A DNA stretch of 64,000 nt, from assembly GCF_001682865.1 (NCBI RefSeq), contig NZ_MAQX01000001.1, positions 310,001 through 374,000 of the forward strand, read 5' to 3'. Shown here piece by piece: positions 1 through 7,847 of the stretch. The notes below the pieces were generated by a model. It did not search any database. It worked only from the letters and a program-made list of their open reading frames with translations, and was not told where the DNA came from. The position numbers were made by a program, and so were the translations under genes. This stretch comes from Bacillus sp. FJAT-26390 (GTDB taxonomy: Bacteria; Bacillota; Bacilli; Paenibacillales; Paenibacillaceae). Position 1 is the stretch's first letter. Each line of letters starts with the position of its first letter.

Positions 1-296
1 ATTTCCAGGATGATATCAACATGATCACCGAATATTTCTGCAGTAAAAACCCCTTGCTCAAAACCTTCTTGTTCTAATGTATTCAGATATACGATGTAAT
101 CCGAAGAACTCCAGAACAATGCTTCTATCATATGCATCAATGTCGTCCTAAATACTGAATCTAACAATTCCTTATGAGTCTCTATGAACCAGGCGGACTC
201 TGAATTTTTTAAAGTTACGGAATGAAAATGCGTTTCTAGAATCAATGGAATAGATGGGATTAATAATGAACGCAATCTATTTTCGCTATACGCCAT
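1..296 (-). CDS. Hypothetical protein, N-terminal part (runs off the window start)
   Basis: The minus-strand frame is open from an ATG at 296 to the window edge, giving about 98 residues that begin MAYSENRLRSLLIPSI. An excellent ribosome binding site (AGGGAGG on the minus strand) lies about 8 bases upstream of the ATG, which makes the start convincing. I do not recognise the family. The visible part is mixed hydrophobic and charged, with no signal peptide and no cysteine motif. Its C-terminus lies outside the window, so length and function cannot be judged. Confidence 0.6.
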   Translation of the reverse strand, partial: MAYSENRLRSLLIPSIPLILETHFHSVTLKNSESAWFIETHKELLDSVFRTTLMHMIEALFWSSSDYIVYLNTLEQEGFEQGVFTAEIFGDHVDIILE

Positions 297-507
297 TGTC
301 GTCCTCCCTCTTTGTTAATGGTCTATATTTCTATAAAGAAATGTAATTTCCTGCTATATAAACGGGTTGTTTTTAGGAGATGGAGACTACTGGGTAGCGT
401 TGGCCATACTTTAAGAGGTGTTAAATGAGAAGTTGCGGAAAAAGTTGAACTCTGACTGAGGCTACACTAATTGCTTATGGGGAGCTACCGTCGGGATAGT
501 CCGAATG

Positions 508-535
508 AAGTCCGCGCAATAGCGGACTTTTTTAA
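508..535 (+). terminator. Rho-independent terminator
   Basis: An 8-bp perfect stem AAGTCCGC / GCGGACTT with loop GCAATA is followed by a run of T. No convincing gene is seen between 297 and 507 that would use it, so it may belong to a gene lost in the rearrangement described at 575-1190. The stretch 297-507 otherwise holds only the upstream region of the minus-strand gene at 1-296. Confidence 0.65.
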
Positions 536-574
536 TTATCAAAATAAGTTAACCAACGGGCAATTAAAATGTAA

Positions 575-750
575 TCAAGATTGATTGCGGAGTATCATCT
601 GATTCAGCTCGAGCAGTGACCATAACTTATCAGCAATCTCCTCTACAGTACAAGGCATTGCATGGGTAAACCACCATTCAATCACTCCGACAATCGCAGA
701 ACTCAAAAATTGCACGAAAATATTTTTACTCAGCGCGAGATTCCGATAAA
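575..750 (-). pseudogene. TetR-family regulator, C-terminal remnant
   Basis: The minus strand from about 750 down to a TGA at 575-577 reads LSKNIFVQFLSSAIVGVIEW, then WFTHAMPCTVEEIADKLWSL and a short tail. This looks like the last helices of a TetR-family ligand-binding domain: the IVGVIEWW pattern, then P-x(3)-EEIADKLW. No start codon, HTH or ribosome binding site remains, and the frame meets a stop upstream at about 755. The fragment abuts the ketopantoate-reductase fragment on the other strand, and the two probably formed a divergent pair before a deletion. Family identity is from memory of the motif. Confidence 0.55.
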
Positions 751-1200
751 GTCTTTATTAGAAAATGCGTTTCAACAGGTTAAGTATAAATTAGTATATC
801 ATGATGATATGGATGCTTGGCTCAAAAGTCATATCGTCCCTATAGGAGCTTTGCACTCTGTTAGTTTTCTTTACGACGGCGATTTGAAAAAAGCATCTAA
901 GGACAAGGCGCTCTTAAAGCAAGCTATATCCGTAATGGATGAGGGGTTTCAGATATTAGAAAAGCTAGGTTATACGATCACACCAGCAAATCAAGCTAGC
1001 TTCATTCGAAAATACAGACAGGGTTCATATTATGCTCTGAAAATAATTCATCATTTACCGTTTATGAAGTGGATTGATGGATCTTTTGGAGAAATTGCAG
1101 CATTGTTTGATTCGTTCGATAAGTTGAAACAACGTGTAAACATTGCGACTTCCAATTGGGACGAACTGAAAAAAAAGCTAGTTACATATCCACGAGTGGG
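745..1200 (+). pseudogene. Ketopantoate reductase-like protein, C-terminal remnant
   Basis: The plus frame here reads LLENAFQQVKYKLVYHDDMD, then AWLKSHIVPIGAL, ITPANQASFIRKYRQG and NIATSNWDELKKKL. This resembles the all-helical C-terminal domain of the ApbA/PanE ketopantoate reductase family, which holds the catalytic Lys region. The N-terminal NADP-binding Rossmann half (GxGxxG) is absent. The frame is open from an ATG at 662 and runs on in frame into the MocR gene, but residues encoded at 662-740 are antisense to the TetR remnant and are not part of the family. A run of eight A near 1168-1176 may have shifted the frame past the original stop. A hairpin terminator at 1206-1232 separates this remnant from the MocR gene. 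Confidence 0.55.
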
Positions 1201-1205
1201 TAGAA

Positions 1206-1232
1206 AACCACGCAGCGTGGTTCTTATTTTAT
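1206..1232 (+). terminator. Terminator between the reductase remnant and the MocR gene
   Basis: The stem AACCACG / CGTGGTT with a CAG loop is followed by CTTATTTTATT. It lies inside an uninterrupted reading frame, which argues that the frame joining the reductase remnant to the MocR regulator is accidental and that the regulator starts at 1271. Confidence 0.55.
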
Positions 1233-1270
1233 TGATGAATGTATGCCATTATATTTCTAGGGGTGATTGG

Positions 1271-2734
1271 ATGTTTACTGAGTTCAATTTGACGGATGAC
1301 CGCCCAGCTCATATCCAGGTTAAGGAATACATGAAACGTTTAATGACAATAGGTGTATTGCAAGCGAATCAGAAACTTCCGTCCACGCGTGAACTCAGTT
1401 CATTGTTGAACGTCAGTAGAAATACGGTAGTTAGCGCTTACGCTGATCTGCAAGACGAAGGGCTTGTGTATGTAGAAAAAGGAAAAGGGAGCTATGTTGC
1501 TCAAATGTTGGGCGAGGCCGTAACTGCACCATCATGGCAGTTTAATTGGAAGCAAAACATTAGTGACCAAGCAAAGATTGCTGAAGAACTGGATCTTATC
1601 AAGCATGGAATACGCTCGAACAAAGGGGAAATCAACTTTACCAGTATCGCACCGGATGAAAAACTGTTTGATCTGGGCAATGTCAAACGAGCATTTTTGG
1701 ATCGGATGTCCATTGAGGGTGAAATCATCTTAAACTACGGATATGCGCAGGGCTACAAACCGTTAATGGATTATTTGCTTCGATACATGGAGAATAAAGG
1801 GGTTAATCTGGAGGGTAAGACAATCCTGATTACGAACGGTTTTACAGAAGGGTTAGATATCATTTTGTCGGCTTTAATCCAAAAAAATGGGCGTGTCATT
1901 TGCGAGAATCCTACTCATCATGCAGCCATTAAAATGTTCAAGATGCATGGATTGGAGATTACGGGAGTCGAGATGGAGCAAGACGGGATCAATCTTATGG
2001 AGCTGGAGAGAGAATTGTCAGAACGTCCGTATGATTTAGCTTACCTTGTGCCTTCTTATCATAATCCAACTGGCATTGTGATGTCTCCCCATAAACGAAC
2101 GGAAGTTATCAAGCTGCTGCATAAATACCAAGTCCCGCTCATCGAAGACGGTTTCAATGAGGAACTGAGGTATTCAGGATCCCACGTTGCCCCTTTAGTT
2201 GCTTGCAATGGTAGTGGAAACAGCGTCATCTATATAGGCAGTTTTTCGAAAATCCTTTTCCCTGGCCTCCGGGTTGGATGGGTCTTGGCCGACGAGGAAT
2301 TAATTGATTATCTGGAAAGCGTAAAGAGAGCGCGAAGCATTCACACTTCTACGCTAGATCAATCTTTGCTCTATCAATATCTTCATAATGGCAACTTCGA
2401 GAAATATTTAAAAAAAGCCAAATCTGAATACAAGCGAAAGTGTGAATTAGTCATTCGGTGCTGCAAAGCGTTTATTCCGTTAAAGCGTCTTTCAGGCGAC
2501 GGTGGACTTCACGTGTTTATAGAATTCGATCATAACTTTGATACCAATGACCTGTTAGAACGCTGTCGTCACAAAGGGGTCATATTCACACCGGGAACCA
2601 TTTTTTTTACGGACAACGAGGGCCATCATACTATGCGCCTTGGATTCTCACGAGTTGCAGACGAGGATATTGTAAAAGGGCTTCAAATCATAGGCGATAC
2701 AGCTAAACAAATGATGAGGGAGGCACGGCAATGA
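1271..2734 (+). CDS. MocR-type (GntR HTH + aminotransferase fold) regulator, DdlR-like
   Basis: This 487-residue protein is a transcription factor of the MocR/GabR type. It has an N-terminal GntR winged helix (residues about 10-80, with LPSTRELSSLLNVSRNTVVS) and a C-terminal fold-type I aminotransferase domain binding PLP as effector cofactor. The Schiff-base lysine is K327 in IGSFSKILFPGLRVGW, and the aspartate motif DLAYLVPSYHNPTG is present. The start at ATG 1271 is preceded by AGGGGTGATT; the frame is open further upstream but that part belongs to an unrelated remnant. The stop overlaps the start of ddl by 4 bases (ATGA), so the two are translationally coupled. MocR regulators of ddl (DdlR) are known from Brevibacillus, which supports regulation of the neighbouring gene. 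PLP and D-alanine as signal are inferred from that family. Confidence 0.85.
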   Translation: MFTEFNLTDDRPAHIQVKEYMKRLMTIGVLQANQKLPSTRELSSLLNVSRNTVVSAYADLQDEGLVYVEKGKGSYVAQMLGEAVTAPSWQFNWKQNISDQAKIAEELDLIKHGIRSNKGEINFTSIAPDEKLFDLGNVKRAFLDRMSIEGEIILNYGYAQGYKPLMDYLLRYMENKGVNLEGKTILITNGFTEGLDIILSALIQKNGRVICENPTHHAAIKMFKMHGLEITGVEMEQDGINLMELERELSERPYDLAYLVPSYHNPTGIVMSPHKRTEVIKLLHKYQVPLIEDGFNEELRYSGSHVAPLVACNGSGNSVIYIGSFSKILFPGLRVGWVLADEELIDYLESVKRARSIHTSTLDQSLLYQYLHNGNFEKYLKKAKSEYKRKCELVIRCCKAFIPLKRLSGDGGLHVFIEFDHNFDTNDLLERCRHKGVIFTPGTIFFTDNEGHHTMRLGFSRVADEDIVKGLQIIGDTAKQMMREARQ

Positions 2735-3654
2735 GAGTTGGTGTGATTATGGGGGGTATTTCATCGGAAAGAGAGGTATCCCTTATGACTGGTCGAGAAA
2801 TGATTGCTAATTTGGATAGAGATAAATATGAGTTGTATCCGATTGAAATCAATAGTAAAGATGAGCTCGTAGAAAAAGTGAAAAACATGGATGTGGCGTT
2901 GCTTGCGCTTCATGGAAAGTATGGTGAAGACGGTACGATTCAAGGAGCGCTTGAAACGCTGAGCGTTCCTTATACCGGGTGCGGCGTTTTATCGAGCAGT
3001 CTTTGCATGGATAAAAACATGTCCAAAAAACTATTTCGCAACGAAGGCATCCATACCCCTGATTGGATCCATTTGGGCAGTGCAGATGAATTATCCATTG
3101 AAGACGTCGAACGACTGGGATATCCGGTTATTGTGAAGCCCAATTCAGGCGGTTCGAGCATAGGAATTAAAGTGATAAAAAACAGAGAATCGTTAATAGC
3201 CGAGGTGCATGAAGCCTTTCAATGGGATGATGAAGTGTTGATTGAGCAATATATTAGAGGCGAAGAGATAACCTGCTCCATTTTAAACGGAAAACTTCTT
3301 CCCATCGTCGCTATTCGGTCTCAATCTGAATTTTTTGATTACTCTTCCAAGTATGATGACGGCGGGGCCGATGAACAAGTGATCCAATTGCCTCCCGATA
3401 CTTTCGAGCGAGTCCGTGCTTCTGCGCTAGGCTGCTATCAAACATTGAAATGCAGTGTTTACGCCAGAATCGACATGATGATTAAAGATGGAATTCCTTA
3501 TGTAATGGAAGTGAACACATTGCCTGGCTTGACGAAAAATAGCCTCCTGCCCAAAAGTGCCAAAGCTGCGGGTATTTCATTCAGCCAACTGTTGGATTTG
3601 ATCATTAAATACTCACTTAAGGAAAGAAATATATCAAAGAATAGTGCCTTATAA
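2731..3654 (+). CDS. ddl: D-alanine--D-alanine ligase
   Basis: This ATP-grasp enzyme of 307 residues joins two D-Ala with ATP to form the dipeptide that ends the peptidoglycan stem peptide; it acts in the cytosol. It opens with MRVGVIMGGISSEREVSL, as usual for Ddl. It carries the HGKYGEDGTIQG segment, the GYPVIVKPNSGGSSIGI nucleotide-binding stretch, and the metal-binding end VMEVNTLPGLTKNSLLPKSA. Length is normal for the family. GAGGGAGG lies about 8 bases before the ATG. It overlaps the MocR gene by 4 bases and is closed by a strong terminator at 3784. Other copies in the genome cannot be judged from here. Confidence 0.93.
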   Translation: MRVGVIMGGISSEREVSLMTGREMIANLDRDKYELYPIEINSKDELVEKVKNMDVALLALHGKYGEDGTIQGALETLSVPYTGCGVLSSSLCMDKNMSKKLFRNEGIHTPDWIHLGSADELSIEDVERLGYPVIVKPNSGGSSIGIKVIKNRESLIAEVHEAFQWDDEVLIEQYIRGEEITCSILNGKLLPIVAIRSQSEFFDYSSKYDDGGADEQVIQLPPDTFERVRASALGCYQTLKCSVYARIDMMIKDGIPYVMEVNTLPGLTKNSLLPKSAKAAGISFSQLLDLIIKYSLKERNISKNSAL

Positions 3655-3783
3655 CGATAGTTAAATATTATAGCGGCAGCATACCTGGACCGGGACGGCA
3701 AAGAGCATGCCTGCTTTATTTTTCTGAAATGCGAACCTAAGCACAAAGCAAGCACTGCCGGGAGACGAAAGCGTCGTAAAGAT

Positions 3784-3820
3784 AAAAAGAGCAAGCGCTG
3801 CGACAGCGTTTGCTCTTTTT
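3784..3820. terminator. Strong hairpin terminator between ddl and the minus-strand genes
   Basis: A near-perfect stem of about 16 bp (AAAAGAGCAAGCGCTG / AGCGTTTGCTCTTTT) with loop CGAC has A-rich and T-rich flanks, so it can serve both the plus-strand ddl transcript and the minus-strand gene at 3864. Confidence 0.8.
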
Positions 3821-3863
3821 ATTGAAATAACGGGAAGAAAGCATAACAGATCCCGATATTCAA

Positions 3864-4052
3864 TTAATGGATTTCATCAATAGACCGTTTTTTTACGATA
3901 TCCATCAGAAAAACTCCTAAATCATCATAACTCATTGCATCTAACTTCGCTTTGACAGCTTCCGGAATAGTCTCTATTTCACAAATTCCTTTGATAATAT
4001 CCATTACCAATTCAACTCTATTTTGATTCCGGTCCTTCGTGTCCATGCTCAT
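3864..4052 (-). CDS. Small hypothetical protein (62 aa)
   Basis: A 62-residue, charged, soluble-looking protein begins MSMDTKDRNQNRVELVMDII. AGGAG lies 9 bases before the chosen ATG; an overlapping ATG four bases upstream is out of frame. There is no signal peptide, no cysteine and no recognised domain; the predicted structure is mostly helical. It lies 47 bases downstream of sleB on the same strand, so it may share its transcript. Function unknown. Confidence 0.6.
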   Translation of the reverse strand: MSMDTKDRNQNRVELVMDIIKGICEIETIPEAVKAKLDAMSYDDLGVFLMDIVKKRSIDEIH

Positions 4053-4099
4053 TCATTTGTTCTCCTGTTCTAGATAAATGTCCTTCTCTCTTGGCATAC

Positions 4100-4738
4100 C
4101 TATAGCGTAAAAAGATGATTGCCGATTTTTTTGGTGGCTGTACGCGAATTGAACCAAGTCGATTTGGAGATAACCGGATTGAAGTAGAACAACGCATTGC
4201 CGGTCGGGTCCATTCCTTTCACAGCAGCTTTAGCCGCCTTGAAAGCCGTTTGATTCGGAATAAGCCAGTACTGTCCGTCTTTTACGGCTGAGAAAGCATT
4301 TGGCTCCATAATGACTTCTTTTACTGTATTCGGAAACTTGGAAGACCGGAGGCGATTCATTACGACCGCACCGACCGCCACTTGACCTTTATATTCTTCC
4401 CCTCTGGCTTCGGCATAGATGACTCGCGCTAGCATGGAAAGCTCTTTTTTGTTGACCGACAATTTTTTGAGCTTCGCCCAAGTTTTCGGACCTACAACGC
4501 CATCACTTTGGATCCCGTTATTTTTTTGAAACCGTTGGACGGCGCTGAAGGTGGCCTTGCCAAAATTTTTATCGATGGGCAAGTTGTAATATCCGACCGA
4601 CTGAAGTCGGAACTGCAGCTCCGGAATATCCTCTCCCTCGCTGCCGAGTTTCAACACAGGTGAAGCATCTGCTTTGTGATTTGTTGCGGTGGCGGTAACT
4701 AGTACTAGTAGAGCGAATAGAGTCAGAAGTCTGTACAT
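4100..4738 (-). CDS. sleB: Spore cortex-lytic enzyme SleB
   Basis: This secreted protein of 212 residues degrades spore cortex peptidoglycan during germination. It has an N-terminal signal segment (about 1-25, ending ADA), a PG_binding_1 repeat (about 30-90: LKLGSEGEDIPELQFRLQSV, VVGPKTWAKL) and a C-terminal Hydrolase_2 (SleB/CwlJ) domain, with the catalytic glutamate expected in MLARVIYAEARGE and the NRLRSSKFPNTVKEVI segment after it. Family knowledge: SleB is a lytic transglycosylase acting on muramic-lactam cortex, usually made in the forespore. AGGGAG (minus strand) precedes the ATG. No ypeB partner is adjacent, unlike in Bacillus, where sleB-ypeB is an operon. It could also be a paralogue of SleB type. 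Confidence 0.88.
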   Translation of the reverse strand: MYRLLTLFALLVLVTATATNHKADASPVLKLGSEGEDIPELQFRLQSVGYYNLPIDKNFGKATFSAVQRFQKNNGIQSDGVVGPKTWAKLKKLSVNKKELSMLARVIYAEARGEEYKGQVAVGAVVMNRLRSSKFPNTVKEVIMEPNAFSAVKDGQYWLIPNQTAFKAAKAAVKGMDPTGNALFYFNPVISKSTWFNSRTATKKIGNHLFTL

Positions 4739-5162
4739 GATGAATAAATCCCTCCGTGTGCGAATAATAGGAAAATTATTGAATGGCTTAGAGCGTTTAT
4801 TCTAGCACAGCATGAATAGGATAATCTTGTTAAGATTTTCTCATATACATCGCCCCCTGAAAGAAGGGAAATGCATCGAATTATTATTATATTTACGATG
4901 ATGGACTACTAATTTTTGGCCTAATCCATTGTTAGGGCCGTTTCATCAACGGTGAGACAGTCCCTTTTTTGTTACAGCAGGTTATATGCAAGGGATTAAA
5001 AAAATCTACTTTCGGTAGAGGATATTATGGCGTTTGCGGAGAATATTTTTACTACGATTCAAATTAATGTAATTTATGAGGTCGAGAGAGCCATATATTT
5101 GTAAGCAGCAGCTTGTAAGTCTATATGCACGAACAAAATATATCATTGCTGCAGCCCTAAAG

Positions 5163-5176
5163 TTAAAGCGCTTAAA
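5163..5176. promoter_or_regulatory. Candidate catabolite-responsive (cre-like) site
   Basis: TTAAAGCGCTTAAA is a near-palindrome centred on GCGC, matching most of the CcpA operator pattern (TGnAARCGnWWWCA-like). It lies about 280 bases upstream of the PQQ-dehydrogenase gene. Position and match are suggestive only. Confidence 0.3.
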
Positions 5177-5323
5177 TTATTTAAAAATAGAGAAAAATGA
5201 TACGTTATCTAACTTTAGATGCCTTTATAACAAATCAAGTAATACGTATAGTTGAAATAGGAATTGATAAGAAAATGCAAATATGTAAATAAAAACAAAT
5301 TAAAAGAGAGGAGAAAAGCTTTA

Positions 5324-5392
5324 GTGAAGATTCAGAAGAAGAAATGCGGGCATGTCAAACGTGCATCGCTTTTCTTCGATCTTTCTTATTAA
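5324..5392 (+). CDS. Possible 22-residue leader peptide
   Basis: A GTG start with an excellent ribosome binding site (AGAGAGGAG, about 9 bases upstream) opens a 22-codon frame beginning VKIQKKKCGHVKRASLF, ending TAA at 5390. It is basic at the N-terminus and lies 66 bases before the PQQ-dehydrogenase start. It may be a regulatory leader peptide or chance. It does not carry the E-x3-Y motif of PqqA. Confidence 0.25.
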   Translation: MKIQKKKCGHVKRASLFFDLSY

Positions 5393-5458
5393 TTCTGATT
5401 TATTTAAAAACGATTTTAATCAACAATAAGTGAAAAAAACTGGAAAAGAGGTGTTTAG

Positions 5459-7699
5459 ATGATTCATCGTAAAAGATGGTTAGCGCTAGCCGTGAGCATT
5501 TGTTTAACCATCACTATGTTGCCATCGTTTGGATTAGCAGCTCCCGGACCTGTGCCAAGTCCTTGGAAAGCTCAAAATATTGGGTCACCTGCAATTCCGG
5601 GAAATGCTACGTTTGATCCTGCCAATGGCAAGTTTTCAGTAAGCGGCGCCGGAACGGATATTTGGGGAACCAGCGATCAATTTAATTACGTTTATCAGCC
5701 TTGGACGGGCGATGGAGCCATTATAGCGCTTGTATCTTCACAAACGAATACGAACGAATATGCCAAAGCCGGCATATCGATCAGGGAGTCATTAAATGCA
5801 AATTCCAAGCATGTGGATTTGCTGCTTACCCCTAAAAACGGTTTGGCGTTTCAATACAGATCGGCCACAGGAGGCACTACGAAAGACGTTAAAGCAGCCT
5901 CTACCAGCCCTTATTGGATTAAGCTGGAGCGCACCGGCAATCTCATCAAAGGTTATGTATCCAATAATGGTCTTAACTGGGGTGACTTAGGAAGCGCAAC
6001 GGTTGCGATGAGTAATTCCTTGTTCGTTGGTTTGGCGGTTTCAAGCCATAACGTCAATGCTTTAAGCACGGCTACCTTTGAAAATGTAAAGGTCAATAAC
6101 AGCGGGGATGTATATCCACCCACCGCTCCGACGGATTTGAAGGTAGGAAACATAACGAACGCAAGCGTGGGCATTTCATGGACAGCATCGATCGACGATG
6201 TAGGAGTGACAGGGTATGACGTCTTTAAAGACGGTGTATTAACACAAGCTAATGTGCCTGGAACAGCTTATACTTTCACTGGGTTAAAAGCGGATACGAG
6301 CTATAGCTTTACCGTCAAAGGAAAAGACGCAGCGGGGCAGGTTTCCGCAGCGAGCAGCCCGCTTGTAGTGAAAACCTCGTCTTCGAATGACACGCAAAGC
6401 CCAACTGTTCCAACGGGTTTGAAGAGCACGAGCAAAACGTCTTCAAGCGTTAGTCTTGCATGGACGGCAGCTACGGATAATGTTGGCGTATATCAATATG
6501 AGGTGTTCAACAACGGGGCAATTGCAGCGATTGCTTCAAGCACTTCCGTAGTTATCAATGGATTGAATGCGAACACGACGTACAGCTTTACAGTGAAAGC
6601 AAGAGATATAGCAGGCAACATCTCGGCAGCCAGCAGTGCGCTGTCCGTGAAAACCAATGCAGCTTCAACGGAGCCTTACTCAGTGCAAGTCGTAGGCAAC
6701 AACCTAGAGGTTCCATGGGCGCTTGACTTTGCGCCGGACGGGCGAATCTTCTTTACAGAGCGCAACAGCGGAAGAATTCGCGTCATTGTTGACGGTCAAG
6801 TCAAATCCACACCGGTCATCACACTTGGCGCACCATTTTACTATATGCCTAGAAGTGAAGGCGGATTGCTTGGCATAGCCGTAGATCCGGATTTTAATAA
6901 AAATCATTATCTCTATGTATACCACACGTATAGAACGAGCAATAACCAAGTTAAAAACCGCGTCGTTCGACTGGTTGAAAAAGATAATAAGGCAACGGTG
7001 GATAAAGTGCTGATCAGCGACCTTCCTGGCGCAGTTTATCACAACGGCGGCCGCATCAAAGTCGGACCGGACAAAAAACTGTATTTTGGCAATGGTAACT
7101 ATGGTCATTCAGAAGAAACGCTTAACTATCTTGGAGGAAAGATCTTCCGCCTGAATCTAGACGGTTCGATTCCAAGCGATAACCCGTTTGGACCAAACTC
7201 GCCGATTTTCAGTCGTGGACACCGCAATCCGCAAGGAATTGCTTTCCAGCCTGGAACGAACCGCCTCTTTGAGTCGGAGCATGGCGAATCGTCGCATGAT
7301 GAAATCAACTATGTCGTGCCAGGCGGCAATTACGGATGGCCGAAGTTTGAAGGACCAAACCATAATGGCACGGGAATTACGGCGCCGCTCATTTACGCGC
7401 AAGGCACAACGTGGGCGCCATCGGGCATTACGTTCGTAACGAAAGGCCCGTGGAAAGGCGATCTTCTTGTAGCCAATTTGAAGGGCAAACAAATCATTCG
7501 GATGGGTATCGTCGAGAAAAACGGCAAGCCAACGATCAGCAGCAGCAATTTGAGCTATTTGTACAAAAACCAATATGGACGCATCCGCGATGTCGTGGAA
7601 GCGCCAGATGGCTCCATCTACTTTGTTACCAGCAATAACGGCGATAAAAACGGAGACGGATCACCGGACAAAATCGTTCGTTTGGTGCCTAACTTTTAA
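5459..7699 (+). CDS. Secreted PQQ-dependent sugar dehydrogenase (GSDH family) with FN3 repeats
   Basis: This 746-residue exported protein has a signal peptide (1-28), a beta-sandwich domain resembling DUF1349/concanavalin modules (about 35-205), two fibronectin type III repeats (about 220-305 and 318-398), and a C-terminal six-bladed propeller of the glucose/sorbosone dehydrogenase family (about 405-746). Propeller signatures are LEVPWALDFAPDGRIFFTER, GGLLGIAVDPDFNKNHYLYV, YHNGGRIKVGPDKKLYFGNG, RGHRNPQGIAFQPG, ESEHGESSHDEIN and NYGWP. Family members (soluble aldose sugar dehydrogenase, soluble GDH) oxidise sugars with PQQ. pqqA begins only 25 bases downstream, so enzyme and cofactor genes are almost certainly co-transcribed; this strengthens the PQQ assignment. 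The N-terminal modules suggest attachment to polysaccharide or cell wall. The substrate cannot be read from sequence. No transmembrane helix or sortase motif is seen. Confidence 0.85.
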   Translation: MIHRKRWLALAVSICLTITMLPSFGLAAPGPVPSPWKAQNIGSPAIPGNATFDPANGKFSVSGAGTDIWGTSDQFNYVYQPWTGDGAIIALVSSQTNTNEYAKAGISIRESLNANSKHVDLLLTPKNGLAFQYRSATGGTTKDVKAASTSPYWIKLERTGNLIKGYVSNNGLNWGDLGSATVAMSNSLFVGLAVSSHNVNALSTATFENVKVNNSGDVYPPTAPTDLKVGNITNASVGISWTASIDDVGVTGYDVFKDGVLTQANVPGTAYTFTGLKADTSYSFTVKGKDAAGQVSAASSPLVVKTSSSNDTQSPTVPTGLKSTSKTSSSVSLAWTAATDNVGVYQYEVFNNGAIAAIASSTSVVINGLNANTTYSFTVKARDIAGNISAASSALSVKTNAASTEPYSVQVVGNNLEVPWALDFAPDGRIFFTERNSGRIRVIVDGQVKSTPVITLGAPFYYMPRSEGGLLGIAVDPDFNKNHYLYVYHTYRTSNNQVKNRVVRLVEKDNKATVDKVLISDLPGAVYHNGGRIKVGPDKKLYFGNGNYGHSEETLNYLGGKIFRLNLDGSIPSDNPFGPNSPIFSRGHRNPQGIAFQPGTNRLFESEHGESSHDEINYVVPGGNYGWPKFEGPNHNGTGITAPLIYAQGTTWAPSGITFVTKGPWKGDLLVANLKGKQIIRMGIVEKNGKPTISSSNLSYLYKNQYGRIRDVVEAPDGSIYFVTSNNGDKNGDGSPDKIVRLVPNF

Positions 7700-7724
7700 T
7701 TGGATCGCGGAGGGAGGTGAAGTT

Positions 7725-7796
7725 ATGTGGGTTAAGCCAAGCTATAAGGTGATTGATGTTTGTGCTGAAGTGACTTCTTACGCTTCTCAAAAGTAG
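7725..7796 (+). CDS. pqqA: PQQ precursor peptide PqqA (23 aa)
   Basis: This 23-residue peptide begins MWVKPSYK and contains AEVTSY, giving the diagnostic E-x3-Y pair (E15, Y19), whose side chains become PQQ. The MW-K-P start and EVT-Y core match PqqA of Gram-negative bacteria such as Klebsiella. GGAGGGAGG precedes the ATG. It sits immediately before pqqB, the usual position. It contains one Cys (C13), which is not part of the PQQ scaffold. A single pqqA copy is seen. Confidence 0.93.
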   Translation: MWVKPSYKVIDVCAEVTSYASQK

Positions 7797-7803
7797 CAGC
7801 TGC

Positions 7804-7823
7804 GTGCCGGAGAAATCCGGCAC
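7804..7823 (+). promoter_or_regulatory. pqqA-pqqB intercistronic hairpin
   Basis: A perfect 8-bp stem GTGCCGGA / TCCGGCAC is closed by a GAAA tetraloop, followed by CTATTCTTTATT and then the pqqB ribosome binding site. It may partly terminate transcription or stabilise the upstream pqqA message, so that precursor peptide is made in excess over the enzymes. Differential pqqA expression is known in other bacteria; the role here is inferred. Confidence 0.6.
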
Positions 7824-7847
7824 TATTCTTTATTGGAGGTCATGAAG

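Larger units (their letters stand above)
4739..5458. other. 720-bp intergenic region between sleB and the PQQ operon
   Basis: The region carries the upstream region of sleB (minus strand, 4739-4850) and the leader of the PQQ operon (plus strand). I see no tRNA, known riboswitch or repeat. A short hairpin-like stretch (CCGTT / AACGG near 4940) is followed by CCCTTTTTTG and may be a terminator. A cre-like site and a very small reading frame are listed separately. The A+T-rich part 5100-5458 most likely holds the operon promoter, but I cannot fix -35/-10 boxes. Confidence 0.4.

Noticed and set aside
662..1270. N-terminal extension of the MocR regulator
   Set aside because: The residues come from antisense of a TetR remnant and a reductase remnant. 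A terminator at 1206 and a good ribosome binding site before 1271 separate the genes.
6704..7573. Minus-strand frames of 130-140 codons inside the dehydrogenase gene
   Set aside because: No ribosome binding sites and no recognisable motifs; they lie antisense to a protein with clear family signatures.
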